A stretch of DNA of 64,000 bases from Pantoea endophytica (GTDB lineage: Bacteria; Pseudomonadota; Gammaproteobacteria; Enterobacterales; Enterobacteriaceae): the NCBI RefSeq assembly GCF_002858935.1, contig NZ_PJRT01000005.1, positions 496,001 through 560,000 on the forward strand. Direction: 5' to 3'. Both the position numbers and the translations under genes were made by a program. A model generated the notes under the pieces. The model was not told the DNA's origin. It did no database searches and saw nothing but the letters and a program-made list of their open reading frames with translations. This document shows, piece after piece, positions 1 through 8,351 of this stretch (position 1 is its first letter; every line of letters begins with the position of its first letter).

Positions 1-2
1 CC

Positions 3-1562
3 ACCCAATGGACGCTAACCGACAACATCAAGCTAGCGCACAGCACCATCAATATCGACGCCGGCAGTACGCTGTTTGCCGGTGATAACGTCAATCCGCT
101 GCTGCAAGGCGCGACCGATGATTCGCTGGTGGTAAATAACGCCGGTACGCTGGATCTCACTAACGGCGGCAACGCGGCGGCGAATGTTTTAACCATTGAT
201 GGCCAACTGGCATCGGCGGGCGGCAGCCTGAAACTCAACTCTACCGCCACGCAGAGCGACAACCTGCGCGTAAACGGCAATGTGTCGGGCACCACCTTGA
301 TCGACGATACGCTGATCGGCGGCCCGCAGCTGGATAGCAATCGCGATGGCGTGATTGCCGCCAGCGAAGGTGTGTCGCTGGCGCAGGTAACCGGCAGCGC
401 CAGCGCAACCAGTTTTGCGCTCAAGAGCGGCTATGTGGCGTCCGGGCCGTGGCAATATGGTTTGGCCAGCTTCGCGCCGGGCAGTTCAACATCCGGTGCG
501 TGGGATTATCGACTCGCTAACACCTTTGTCTGTGAAGACGGTTCGCTGTGCCAGCCACAAGCGGGCAGCAATCAGCGTGCCGCGCGGCTGGCCGTGACGC
601 CGCAGGTGCCGTCCTACATCTCCGCGCCGGTGGGTTTGGCGTATTACTCGCTGGCGGTGACCGACGATCTGCATAAACGTCTTGGCGAACTGCGTCAGCA
701 GCAAACCGCATCCGATGCCGTGGGCGGCGAGATGTTTATCCGCTATCTCGGCTCCAACCTGAAGTATCAAAGCAATCGCGGTTTGGCCGATTACGGCTAT
801 GACTTCGATCTGGATTACAGCGCGGTACAGCTGGGCGGCAACGTACTGCGCGCCGACGGCCCACAAGACAGCTTGCGCGGCGGCGTGGCCTACACGCGTG
901 GCAACACGCGCATTCGTCCTCATGCAGCCGACGGTTACAGCTCCACCAGTTTCGACAGCGACAGCATTTCGCTGTACGGCACCTGGCTGCGCGACAGCGG
1001 ATTCTACCTCGATGGCTCGCTGAGTTGGGGTTGGTATCGCGGTGAAACCGACATCGCCCGGCAGAAAGAGGTGGCAACACCGAAAGGCAAAGGCTGGACG
1101 GCGTCGGTGGAATCGGGCTATCCGTTCACCTTCGCCAACGGCGTGCGCCTTGAACCGCAGGCGCAAATCACCTGGCTGCAGATGAAGATGGACAGCTTCA
1201 CCGATCAGGATCGCACGCGCGTGTCGTACAACGATTACGATCAAACCATCGGCCGACTCGGCGCACGCCTCGATCGCACCTGGCTGGATACCAGCCAGAA
1301 CGCCTACACGCCGTACGTTCGCGCCAATTACTACAAAGGCTGGGGCGGCACCGCGAAAACCAAAATCGGTGCGGCGGATACTGAAGGCAGTCAAATCTTC
1401 GAAAGTGGCAAGTTTGGTCAGATGTGGGACGTTGGTTTAGGCGGCAGCGCCACGCTGAATAACGACGTTGCGCTGTATGCCGAAGCCGATTACCGCAAAG
1501 AGATCGACGGCAACGGCGCCAAAGGCTGGCGCTATAACGCGGGCGTGAGGTGGTCGTTTTAA
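3..1562 (+). CDS. Autotransporter, C-terminal part (5' end outside window)
   Basis: The reading frame is open from the left edge, so this is the last 519 residues of a larger type Va autotransporter. The visible part begins with repetitive Gly/Asn/Thr-rich beta-helix sequence (TLDLTNGG, NVSGTTLIDDT), as in pertactin-like passengers. It continues into a C-terminal beta-barrel of about 280 residues with alternating aromatic/polar strands (GYDFDLDYSAVQLG, GFYLDGSLSWGWYRGET). It ends in the canonical outer-membrane terminal strand with a final Phe (YNAGVRWSF), the signal read by the BAM complex. The passenger would be exported by Sec and exposed on the surface. Its activity (adhesin, enzyme) cannot be told because the N-terminal part is missing. 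Family assignment is strong; function is unknown. Confidence 0.9.
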   Translation, partial: TQWTLTDNIKLAHSTINIDAGSTLFAGDNVNPLLQGATDDSLVVNNAGTLDLTNGGNAAANVLTIDGQLASAGGSLKLNSTATQSDNLRVNGNVSGTTLIDDTLIGGPQLDSNRDGVIAASEGVSLAQVTGSASATSFALKSGYVASGPWQYGLASFAPGSSTSGAWDYRLANTFVCEDGSLCQPQAGSNQRAARLAVTPQVPSYISAPVGLAYYSLAVTDDLHKRLGELRQQQTASDAVGGEMFIRYLGSNLKYQSNRGLADYGYDFDLDYSAVQLGGNVLRADGPQDSLRGGVAYTRGNTRIRPHAADGYSSTSFDSDSISLYGTWLRDSGFYLDGSLSWGWYRGETDIARQKEVATPKGKGWTASVESGYPFTFANGVRLEPQAQITWLQMKMDSFTDQDRTRVSYNDYDQTIGRLGARLDRTWLDTSQNAYTPYVRANYYKGWGGTAKTKIGAADTEGSQIFESGKFGQMWDVGLGGSATLNNDVALYAEADYRKEIDGNGAKGWRYNAGVRWSF

Positions 1563-1614
1563 AATTCAGCCTGTCCATCGCGCATGCTGGAGTGCGTCAA
1601 TATAAGTGGTTTTC

Positions 1615-1636
1615 AACCCCTCAAAGATGAGGGGTT
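1615..1636. terminator. Hairpin between convergent autotransporter and sitD
   Basis: Perfect 8-bp stem AACCCCTC/GAGGGGTT with a 6-nt loop, lying between the ends of two convergent genes. There is no long T tract on either side, so it is a probable but not textbook bidirectional terminator. Confidence 0.5.
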
Positions 1637-1669
1637 AGAGGTGATTTAATTTCCTGGCGACCAAAAACA

Positions 1670-2506
1670 TTAGCCAGGCACTTGCTGCGTGCGCCGATCC
1701 TTCACCGTGACATACAAAAACGCCAGCACGAACAGCGCCGCGTAGATCACCACAATGGTTGGGCCCGGCGCGCTATCGAGGAAGAACGAGGCGTACACGC
1801 CGCTGAAACCTGTCACCACCGCAATGCCAATCGCCAGCAACATTACCTGCACGAAACGACGTGCCAGCAGCAAAGCGATAGCGCCAGGCGCGATCAGCAT
1901 GGAAATCGACAGAATCACGCCCACCGATTTCAGCGCAGCGACGATGGTTAACGAGATTAAACACAACAAGCCGTAATGCATCAGTTTGCCGTTGATGCCG
2001 CAGGCGCGCGCCTGATTGGGATCGAATGCGTGCAGCAGTAAATCTCGCCATTTGATGCCAATCAACAGGCTAACAATCAGCGCGATAGCCGATGTCTGGA
2101 TAATATCCGCCAGGCTGATGCCCAACATATCGCCGAACAAGATGTGGTCGAGATGCACTTCGGGCTGCAATTTCAGATACAGCACCAAACCGGCGCCAAA
2201 CATGCCGGAGAAGACGATGCCCATTACCGTATCGGGTTTGATGCGGCTGTTCTCACTGATGTAGCCGGTAGCGACGGCGCACACCATGCCAGCGACAAAC
2301 GCGCCGATGGCGTACGGCAAACCAATCAGCCAGGCGATCACCACGCCAGGAAATACCGCGTGGCTCATCGCATCACCGAGCAATGACCAACCTTTCAGCA
2401 CCAGAAACGCCGACAGCATCGCGCACGGCAGCGACAGTACCAAGGTGGTGATCAGCGCCATGTTCATAAATTCGAACTGGAACGGACTCAACAATAATTC
2501 AGCCAT
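1670..2506 (-). CDS. sitD: Mn/Fe ABC transporter permease SitD
   Basis: 278-residue integral membrane protein of the ABC-3 (metal ABC transporter permease) family, last gene of sitABCD. It has multiple hydrophobic segments and the family signature early in the protein (LKGWSLLGDAMSHAVFPGVVIAW), where the GDA-SHA motif lies before a transmembrane helix. It pairs with SitC to form the channel for Mn2+ (and Fe2+) across the inner membrane. The ATG overlaps the end of sitC by 8 bp, and a GGAGGA Shine-Dalgarno lies inside the sitC end, which points to coupled translation. The system could equally be named YfeD. Substrate preference (Mn over Fe) is inferred from the family and from the MntR-type boxes upstream of sitA. 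Confidence 0.93.
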   Translation of the reverse strand: MAELLLSPFQFEFMNMALITTLVLSLPCAMLSAFLVLKGWSLLGDAMSHAVFPGVVIAWLIGLPYAIGAFVAGMVCAVATGYISENSRIKPDTVMGIVFSGMFGAGLVLYLKLQPEVHLDHILFGDMLGISLADIIQTSAIALIVSLLIGIKWRDLLLHAFDPNQARACGINGKLMHYGLLCLISLTIVAALKSVGVILSISMLIAPGAIALLLARRFVQVMLLAIGIAVVTGFSGVYASFFLDSAPGPTIVVIYAALFVLAFLYVTVKDRRTQQVPG

Positions 2507-3362
2507 TTACGCCGTCCTCCATGGTCTGACGCGCACGGCGTCGCGAAGCCAGTACGCCATGTTTTGGCGCGAAAACAAAGGCCACTAAAAAGACCAGCGT
2601 TTGCGCGACCACAATTACGCCGCCGGTCGCGCCATCGAGGAAGTAGCTGCTCCATGCGCCGAGGAAACTGGTGACGCTGCCGATGGTCACGGCGATCAGC
2701 AACAGGCGTGGAAAACGATCGGTCAACAGATAGGCGGTGGCGCCGGGCGTCACCACCAGACAAATCACCATAAACGCGCCGACGGTTTGCAGCGCAGCGA
2801 CGGTGGACGCCGAGAGCAGGGCAAAGAACAGGATCTTCAGCCGCAGCGTATTCAAACCGAGCGAGCGCGCGTGGCTCTCGTCGAAGAAGGTCACCATCAG
2901 ATCTTTCCACTTCAGCAGCAGAATGGTCAGGGTGATAAAGCCAATCGCGCCGAGCTGCCAGATATCGGCGGGCGCGACCGACAAAATATTGCCCAGCACG
3001 ATGGTTTGAATATTCACCGACGTGGGATTGAGTGAAACCAAAAACAGGCCGATGCCGAAAAACGACGAGAAGATCAGGCCGATAATGGCATCTTCTTTTA
3101 AGCGTGTGCGCTGATTGAGAAACAGCATGCTGCCCGCCGCCAGCCCGCCGGAGAGAAACGCGCCGAGGGAAAAGGGCAGTCCGAGCATGTACGCGCCCGC
3201 CACGCCGGGCACAATTGAGTGCGACAGCGCATCACCGATCAGTGACCAGCCTTTCAGCATCAGGAAGCAGGAGAGAAAGGCGCAAATCGCGCCGACCAGC
3301 GCTGCGATCCACATCGCATTCAGCATGTATTGATAGCCAAACGGTTCAATAATCCACGACAT
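2499..3362 (-). CDS. sitC: Mn/Fe ABC transporter permease SitC
   Basis: 287-residue ABC-3 family inner membrane permease, paralogous to the product of the next gene (shared LKGWSLIGDALSHSIVPGVAGAY motif near residues 38-60). Length matches SitC/YfeC. The start ATG has GGGGAG six bases upstream. It overlaps sitB by 17 bp at its 5' end and sitD by 8 bp at its 3' end, so the four sit genes are one transcription and translation unit. It is expected to form the SitC-SitD heterodimer that receives metal from SitA. Confidence 0.93.
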   Translation of the reverse strand: MSWIIEPFGYQYMLNAMWIAALVGAICAFLSCFLMLKGWSLIGDALSHSIVPGVAGAYMLGLPFSLGAFLSGGLAAGSMLFLNQRTRLKEDAIIGLIFSSFFGIGLFLVSLNPTSVNIQTIVLGNILSVAPADIWQLGAIGFITLTILLLKWKDLMVTFFDESHARSLGLNTLRLKILFFALLSASTVAALQTVGAFMVICLVVTPGATAYLLTDRFPRLLLIAVTIGSVTSFLGAWSSYFLDGATGGVIVVAQTLVFLVAFVFAPKHGVLASRRRARQTMEDGVNG

Positions 3363-4152
3363 GGTTCGCTCCCCGGTCAGGATTTTTGTCTTTCATCAGC
3401 TGCATTAACACCGCGTTACGCTCATGCAGCGCGCCATCAAAAGTCTGCGCCAGATTATCGGCGGTGAAGGTGTCATGCAGCAGGCCGCTCGCCAGCACGG
3501 TATTTTTTACCAGCACGCAGCGATCGCAGAAATCGGGGATGGCGTTGAGATCGTGAGTGGAAACCAGCATGGTGCGGCCTTCGTCGCGCAGCTCTTTTAG
3601 CAGGGCGATGATCGCGGCTTCGGTTTTGACGTCCACGCCGGTAAACGGCTCATCCAGCAGGATAATCTGACCACTTTGTGCCAGCGCGCGTGCCAGAAAA
3701 ACGCGTTTTTTCTGCCCCCCCGACAGCTCGCCAATCTGCCGGTGGCGATAAGCGCTCATGCCCACGCGCTCCAGCGCTTGATCAACGCTGAGTTTATCGG
3801 CGGCACGCGGAATACGCAGCATGCCCATATAGCCGTAACGGCCCATCATCACCACATCTTCCACCAGCACCGGGAAGCTCCAGTCCACTTCCTCGGACTG
3901 CGGAACATAGGAAACGATGTTGTGTTTGAGGGCCTTATTGGCCGGTAAACCCGCTAGCGTTACCGCGCCCGAGGTGAGCGGCACAAATCCCATGATCGCT
4001 TTGAACAGTGTGGATTTGCCGGAGCCGTTAACGCCAATCAACGCGGTAATGCTGCCTGCGGGCACGCTGAAAGAGGCTTTACGCAGCGCCGTGTGGCCGT
4101 TGCGGTAGGTAACACCCACATTCTCGACGATTAATCCTGCGGCTGGGTTCAT
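3346..4152 (-). CDS. sitB: Mn/Fe ABC transporter ATP-binding protein SitB
   Basis: 268-residue ATPase that powers SitCD. Visible motifs are Walker A GVNGSGKST (residues 40-48), ABC signature LSGGQ (143-147), Walker B LLDEP (165-169) and the switch histidine in STHD (H200). The start ATG overlaps the sitA stop (ATGA), so translation is coupled. It is a cytoplasmic peripheral membrane protein of the metal-type ABC family (MntB/ZnuC/YfeB-like); the operon context makes manganese/iron the likely substrate. Confidence 0.94.
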   Translation of the reverse strand: MNPAAGLIVENVGVTYRNGHTALRKASFSVPAGSITALIGVNGSGKSTLFKAIMGFVPLTSGAVTLAGLPANKALKHNIVSYVPQSEEVDWSFPVLVEDVVMMGRYGYMGMLRIPRAADKLSVDQALERVGMSAYRHRQIGELSGGQKKRVFLARALAQSGQIILLDEPFTGVDVKTEAAIIALLKELRDEGRTMLVSTHDLNAIPDFCDRCVLVKNTVLASGLLHDTFTADNLAQTFDGALHERNAVLMQLMKDKNPDRGANHVVDY

Positions 4153-5051
4153 TTCTGACTTCCTTCTGTGATGCCTTTCACCACGGTTTCGGTGGTGACG
4201 CGCAGCAGATCCAGATAGGTCGGCACCGGGCCATCGCTGTTGCTCAGCGAATCGACGTACAACACGCCACCGTAATGAATGCCGGCTTCACGCGCCACTT
4301 GCTGAGCGGGTTTGGCAGAGATGGTGCTTTCACTAAAGATGGCAGGAATTTGATGATCGCGCACCGCATCGATCACCTTACGCACCTGCTGCGGGGTGCC
4401 TTGCTGATCGGCGTTAATCGGCCATAAATAGAGCTCTTTCAGACCGAAATCGCGCGCCAGATAAGAGAAGGCACCTTCACTGGTCACCAGCCAGCGTTTA
4501 TCGGCGGGAAGCTTGTCGACAGCGGCACGCATCGGCGCGATGGTTTGCTGAATCTGCGCTTTGTAACGCTCGGCGTTGGCCTGATAAATTGCGGCATTGG
4601 CGGGATCGTATTTCTGCAGCGCGTTGCGGATGTTATCGACGTAGATCAGCGCGTTATCCGGCGACATCCACGCATGCGGATTCGGTTTACCGTTGTACGG
4701 ACCTTCAGTAATGCCCATCGGCTCAATGCCTTGCGTTACGGTGACCTGCGGTACATCGTTAAGGCGCTGGTAAAACCGGCTGAACCACAGTTCCAGATTA
4801 AAGCCGTTTACCAAAATCAGATTGGCACCCTGCGCGCGACGAATATCGCCTGGCGTGGGTTGGTATTCGTGGATTTCTGCGCCGGTTTTGGTAATCGACG
4901 TCACATCCGCCGCATCGCCCGCGACGTTTTTCGCCATATCGGCGATCACCGTAAAGGTGGTGACCACTTTGAGTTTTTCAGCCGCTGACGCGGTAAATGC
5001 GCTGAGTGACAACAGGACGGCAATCGCAGGCAAAAGGCGTTGAGTGAACAT
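4149..5051 (-). CDS. sitA: Mn/Fe ABC transporter periplasmic binding protein SitA
   Basis: Cluster A-I metal-binding lipoprotein-like/periplasmic protein (ZnuA/YfeA/SitA family). A Sec signal peptide (RLLPAIAVLLSLSAFTASA) is followed by the mature domain. The expected metal ligands are visible: His in EIHEYQPTP, His in NPHAWMSPD, Glu in TSEGAFSYLARDF and an acidic residue in FSESTIS. The Sit/Yfe subgroup is indicated by the absence of the long His-rich loop of ZnuA. Two in-frame ATGs lie 6 bp apart. The upstream one at 5057 abuts GGAG directly, whereas the one at 5051 has GGAG at six bases, so 5051 is chosen (300 residues). It is first in the sitABCD operon. Two MntR-type boxes lie directly upstream. 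Confidence 0.93.
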   Translation of the reverse strand: MFTQRLLPAIAVLLSLSAFTASAAEKLKVVTTFTVIADMAKNVAGDAADVTSITKTGAEIHEYQPTPGDIRRAQGANLILVNGFNLELWFSRFYQRLNDVPQVTVTQGIEPMGITEGPYNGKPNPHAWMSPDNALIYVDNIRNALQKYDPANAAIYQANAERYKAQIQQTIAPMRAAVDKLPADKRWLVTSEGAFSYLARDFGLKELYLWPINADQQGTPQQVRKVIDAVRDHQIPAIFSESTISAKPAQQVAREAGIHYGGVLYVDSLSNSDGPVPTYLDLLRVTTETVVKGITEGSQK

Positions 5052-5068
5052 GATCATCTCCAGAGTAA

Positions 5069-5102
5069 TATAGCCAATGCTATAATATATAGCTGATGCT
5101 AT
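5069..5102 (-). promoter_or_regulatory. Tandem MntR-type boxes upstream of sitA
   Basis: Two copies of ATAGC-N4-GCTAT, centred 19 bp apart: TATAGC-CAAT-GCTATA at 5069-5084 and ATAGC-TGAT-GCTAT at 5089-5102. This is the core of the E. coli/Salmonella MntR operator. They overlap the AT-rich stretch that would hold the -10 of sitA (TATAATATATAG region), so Mn-dependent repression is expected. A Fur site was not resolved by eye. Confidence 0.7.
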
Positions 5103-5248
5103 CTATATGAGTCATTTTTGTTCACAACGCCAGTGTAAAGACAAAAATTTACGAAAGGGGCAAGTGTCATAAAGACGGAATTAAACAGCATTTCCCCTAA
5201 AACATTAAATATGGTTACATCAACAAAAAGCGGACAGGATTTAAGACG

Positions 5249-6577
5249 ATGCGCATCAAAATCAATGCAGTAGCAGACAGTGAACGCTTTCCCGAATCCG
5301 TTGATGTGATTGTGATTGGCGGCGGCATCATTGGCACGTCAGTGAGTTACGAACTGGCAAAGCAGGGCGTTTCCGTGGCGCTGTTTGAGAAGGGCGTGAT
5401 CGGCGGCGAGCAATCCGGCCGCAACTGGGGCTGGGTTCGCCAGCAAAACCGCGACCTGTACGAACTGCCGATGGCGATGCGCAGTTTGCAGCGCTGGGAC
5501 GAGTTGAGCAGTGAAATTGGCCTCGATCTCGGCTTCTCGCGGCAGGGCATTACTTACGGCACGCAGAGTGAAAGCGATCTGGCGCGCTGGGAAGCGTGGG
5601 GCAAGCAGGCGCAGCAACTGGGTTTCGTCAGCCATTTGATGACCGCAAAAGAGACGCGCGAGCGCATCGGCAACAATGCGCCGTGGATTGGCGGCGTGTG
5701 GTCGCCCAGCGATGGTCGCGCAGAGCCGTCGCTGGCAGCGCCGGCGATGGCGACTGGCGCGAAAAATCTCGGCGCATCCATCCAGCAAAACTGCGCGGTG
5801 CGCGGCCTCGATGTATCTGGCGGACGCGTCACCGGCGTCTGGACCGAGCGCGGCCTGGTGAAAGCTAACCGTGTAATCTGCTGCGGCGGCGCGTGGAGTT
5901 CGCGCTTCTGCAAGCAATATGGCATCGAACTGCCGAGCGCCAATATTCTGGGCACCGCGTTCAAAACCACGGCGGCGCCTGAAGTGATCAAAGGCTGTCT
6001 CAGCACCGGCGGGTTGTGTATTCGCCGTCGTCAGGATGGCAGCTACACCGTGGCGCTCGCCGGACGCGGGCAGATTGATCTCGCGCCGCAAAATATCCGT
6101 TACGCCACCAGGTTCTATGCGATGTATCGCAGCAAGATCGCTAAGAAGCTCAAGGTGCGCATCAACGGCTCGTTTTTCAACGGCCCGGAAGCCGCCGGTT
6201 CGTGGTCCAATCAAAGCGAGTCGCCGTTCGAAAAGATCCGCACCCTCGATCCGGCAGCGGATAACGGCATTGTGCAGGAAGCGATGCAGGCGCTGGTGCA
6301 GCTCTATCCGGAGTTGAACGGCATTAAGGTGGATTACGCGTGGGGCGGGTGGATTGATACCACGCCGGATTTAGTGCCGGTGATTGATGAGATGACGAGA
6401 ATACCGGGCTTGTTTATCGCCTCCGGCTTCAGTGGCCACGGTTTTGGTATTGGGCCAGGCGCAGGCTTGCTGTGCGCGCAGATGGTCAATAACAAACCGC
6501 TGTTCACTGATGTGAAGCCGTACAGCCTGGCGCGGTTCGCCAAAGGTCAGGCGATCCGTGAACCGCAGATGATGTGA
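5249..6577 (+). CDS. DAO-family FAD-dependent oxidoreductase
   Basis: 442-residue flavoprotein. The dinucleotide-binding motif VIGGGIIGTSVSYELAKQG lies near residues 21-40 and is closed by an acidic residue (LFEKG). A second conserved stretch, EQSGRNWGWVRQQNRD, follows, typical of the amine/amino-acid oxidase (DadA/PuuB/SoxB-like) superfamily. The C-terminal FAD clamp GLFIASGFSGHGFGIGPGAG is present. It would oxidise a C-N bond in an amino acid or secondary amine in the cytoplasm; the substrate is not deducible. The gene stands alone between the divergent sit operon and a convergent chemoreceptor gene. Start ATG has AGGA about ten bases upstream. Confidence 0.8.
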   Translation: MRIKINAVADSERFPESVDVIVIGGGIIGTSVSYELAKQGVSVALFEKGVIGGEQSGRNWGWVRQQNRDLYELPMAMRSLQRWDELSSEIGLDLGFSRQGITYGTQSESDLARWEAWGKQAQQLGFVSHLMTAKETRERIGNNAPWIGGVWSPSDGRAEPSLAAPAMATGAKNLGASIQQNCAVRGLDVSGGRVTGVWTERGLVKANRVICCGGAWSSRFCKQYGIELPSANILGTAFKTTAAPEVIKGCLSTGGLCIRRRQDGSYTVALAGRGQIDLAPQNIRYATRFYAMYRSKIAKKLKVRINGSFFNGPEAAGSWSNQSESPFEKIRTLDPAADNGIVQEAMQALVQLYPELNGIKVDYAWGGWIDTTPDLVPVIDEMTRIPGLFIASGFSGHGFGIGPGAGLLCAQMVNNKPLFTDVKPYSLARFAKGQAIREPQMM

Positions 6578-6582
6578 GGGTG

Positions 6583-6610
6583 GGCCGGTGCGCGTTGTTG
6601 CACACCGGCC
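6583..6610. terminator. Hairpin between convergent genes
   Basis: GGCCGGTG/CACCGGCC, 8-bp GC-rich stem with a 12-nt loop, placed six bases after one stop and just beyond the stop of the convergent gene. A T-run is lacking, so efficiency is uncertain. Confidence 0.5.
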
Positions 6611-6615
6611 GAACA

Positions 6616-7902
6616 TTACACATCCAACCGATGAATCACGTTCACAAACTCATGTACGCCGCTGTTAATTTCTCGCAGGCTGCGTGACAACACGCTGATT
6701 TTGTCCTGCTCGGTCACCACAAACTGCTTGACCTCATTAAGCTGCTGCTCCATTTGCGCAATCAGGCTGGCGTTGTGTTCCACCACTTGCGTGATCTGCT
6801 TCGTCGCGCTGGAGGTGGACGCCGCCAAACGTCGCACTTCGCCCGCCACCACGCTGAATCCGCGTCCTGCTTCACCGGCGCGCGCAGACTCAATTGCCGC
6901 ATTCAGCGCCAGAATATTGGTTTGCGAGGCAATCAGGTTGATGGTCTCGACCACTTCGCTAATGCTTTTCGCCGAGGCGTTGAGCTCGCCCCCGATCGCC
7001 GTTGCTGCATTAACCTGCAGCGCCACCAACCCTGAATTGCGGATGGTTTCGTCCAGCACCTCGTTGGCGTTGTCGGTAATTTGTGACGTTTCTTCTGAGG
7101 TCGTCAGCGCGATGTCGGCCACGCGCTTGGCGGCTTCCACGCGCGCGGTGATATCTGAGGCGATTTTGATCACCTTGTACACCTTGCCATCGGCGTCATA
7201 AACCGGGTTGTAGCTGGCCTCAAGCCAGATGCGTTCGCCGCCGGCGGTTTTGCGTTCGAAGCGGCCGACAAAGTGCTGGCCTTTGGCCATTTTGCGCCAG
7301 AAGTCGGGATTTTCACTATAGAAATTATCGAAGCAGAACATGCGATGATGCTGCCCTACAACCGCAGCCAGCTCATATCCCATGTGCTTAAGGAAGTTAT
7401 TGTTGGCCGTGAGGATTTGTCCGTCCGGCGTGAACTCAATCACCGCCATGGAGAGATCCAGCGCGGTGATCACCGCTTCTTTATGCTCCAGCTCCTGATG
7501 ACGTTCTGTGATATCCGATGCCACCTTGATCACTTTGTAAACCTGGCCTTTGTCATCGCTCACCGGGAAGTAGGTGGCGCTGAGATAGAAACGCTGACCT
7601 AGCTTATTGAAGCGCTCAAAAATGCCGGTCACCGATTCGCCAGACGCCAGCGTTTGCCAGAAGGCGAGATAGCGCGAGGATTGGCTGTGTTGTGGGCTGC
7701 AGAAGAGGCGGTGATGCTTCCCCTGAATCTCATTTAACTGGTAGCCGGTGGTGGCAAGGAAGAGGTGATTGGCGGTGAGAATCTCGCCGTTAGGCGTAAA
7801 TTCAATCCATGCCACATGCTGTTTGATCGCATTGATATCTTTAGCCACATCGCCACTTTTATAAAACGGCAAAGAAAGACTCGACTTTTTCACACCAAAC
7901 AT
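6616..7902 (-). CDS. Soluble PAS-PAS methyl-accepting sensor (BdlA-like)
   Basis: 428-residue cytoplasmic chemoreceptor. Two successive PAS domains share the repeated phrase HHR(L/M)FC and the ASDIT exit motif (about residues 20-130 and 145-255). They are followed by a short MCP signalling domain whose hairpin tip holds [24 protein letters not shown] and VAGEVRRLA. No transmembrane segment or HAMP is present. This domain order matches P. aeruginosa BdlA, a biofilm-dispersal sensor, and Aer-like soluble receptors; that role here is inference. The ATG at 7902 has GAGG at six bases, which is better than the in-frame upstream ATG at 7953. There is no CheB/CheR tether pentapeptide at the C-terminus. 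Confidence 0.85.
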   Translation of the reverse strand: MFGVKKSSLSLPFYKSGDVAKDINAIKQHVAWIEFTPNGEILTANHLFLATTGYQLNEIQGKHHRLFCSPQHSQSSRYLAFWQTLASGESVTGIFERFNKLGQRFYLSATYFPVSDDKGQVYKVIKVASDITERHQELEHKEAVITALDLSMAVIEFTPDGQILTANNNFLKHMGYELAAVVGQHHRMFCFDNFYSENPDFWRKMAKGQHFVGRFERKTAGGERIWLEASYNPVYDADGKVYKVIKIASDITARVEAAKRVADIALTTSEETSQITDNANEVLDETIRNSGLVALQVNAATAIGGELNASAKSISEVVETINLIASQTNILALNAAIESARAGEAGRGFSVVAGEVRRLAASTSSATKQITQVVEHNASLIAQMEQQLNEVKQFVVTEQDKISVLSRSLREINSGVHEFVNVIHRLDV

Positions 7903-8131
7903 GGGAAGCCTCAGGTGATTATTGTGCTGTTGAACGTAATGCGTGCAGTGCAAAATTGGTCACGCTCAACATGCGTCACCTGAGCTGCCCGCAGATTCCC
8001 CTTCGCCGTACACTTAAGTGTCTCTGTGCGCCGCAGCGCCGCACGGGGTATGTAATTAACCTACCTGATGTTTTCGAAATGTACCGTTCAGAGCGTACTC
8101 GCACTCCGCAACACTAGTTATCGGCGGCCTT

Positions 8132-8188
8132 ATTTAAAGGTTTAATTTAAATGCATGTAAAAGGGCTGTTAATAAACTTAAGTTTATT
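8132..8188. promoter_or_regulatory. AT-rich palindromes upstream of esterase gene
   Basis: The gap between the chemoreceptor start (7902) and the esterase start (8352) has no gene. It contains an inverted repeat ATTTAAA-N7-TTTAAAT (8132-8152) and a perfect 18-bp palindrome AATAAACTTAAGTTTATT (8171-8188). They may be operators of the divergent promoters. No named regulator is recognised. Confidence 0.4.
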
Positions 8189-8351
8189 TGCCGCTGCAAA
8201 CTGGCATAACGCCCCCTTCCTGACTAAATAGTTAAACGTCCTTGATATTTTCTTAACGCATTCCTGATGCGATGTTGCGGGTTCGCTTGATGCGCGGACC
8301 TTACCTTTTGCCGGTCAGACGCTGCATCTCTGGCCCATCACGGAGTTGATG

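Noticed and set aside
486..1394. Long open frame antisense to the autotransporter
   Set aside because: It lies fully opposite a real gene, has low-complexity Ala/Arg/His-rich composition and no ribosome binding site; a shadow of biased codon use.
5145..5175. Possible Pho box before the FAD oxidoreductase
   Set aside because: Only one TGTCAT half-site is present; the second repeat is missing.
5339..6214. 291-codon antisense frame in the FAD oxidoreductase gene
   Set aside because: Same reasons: no family features, opposite a well-supported gene.
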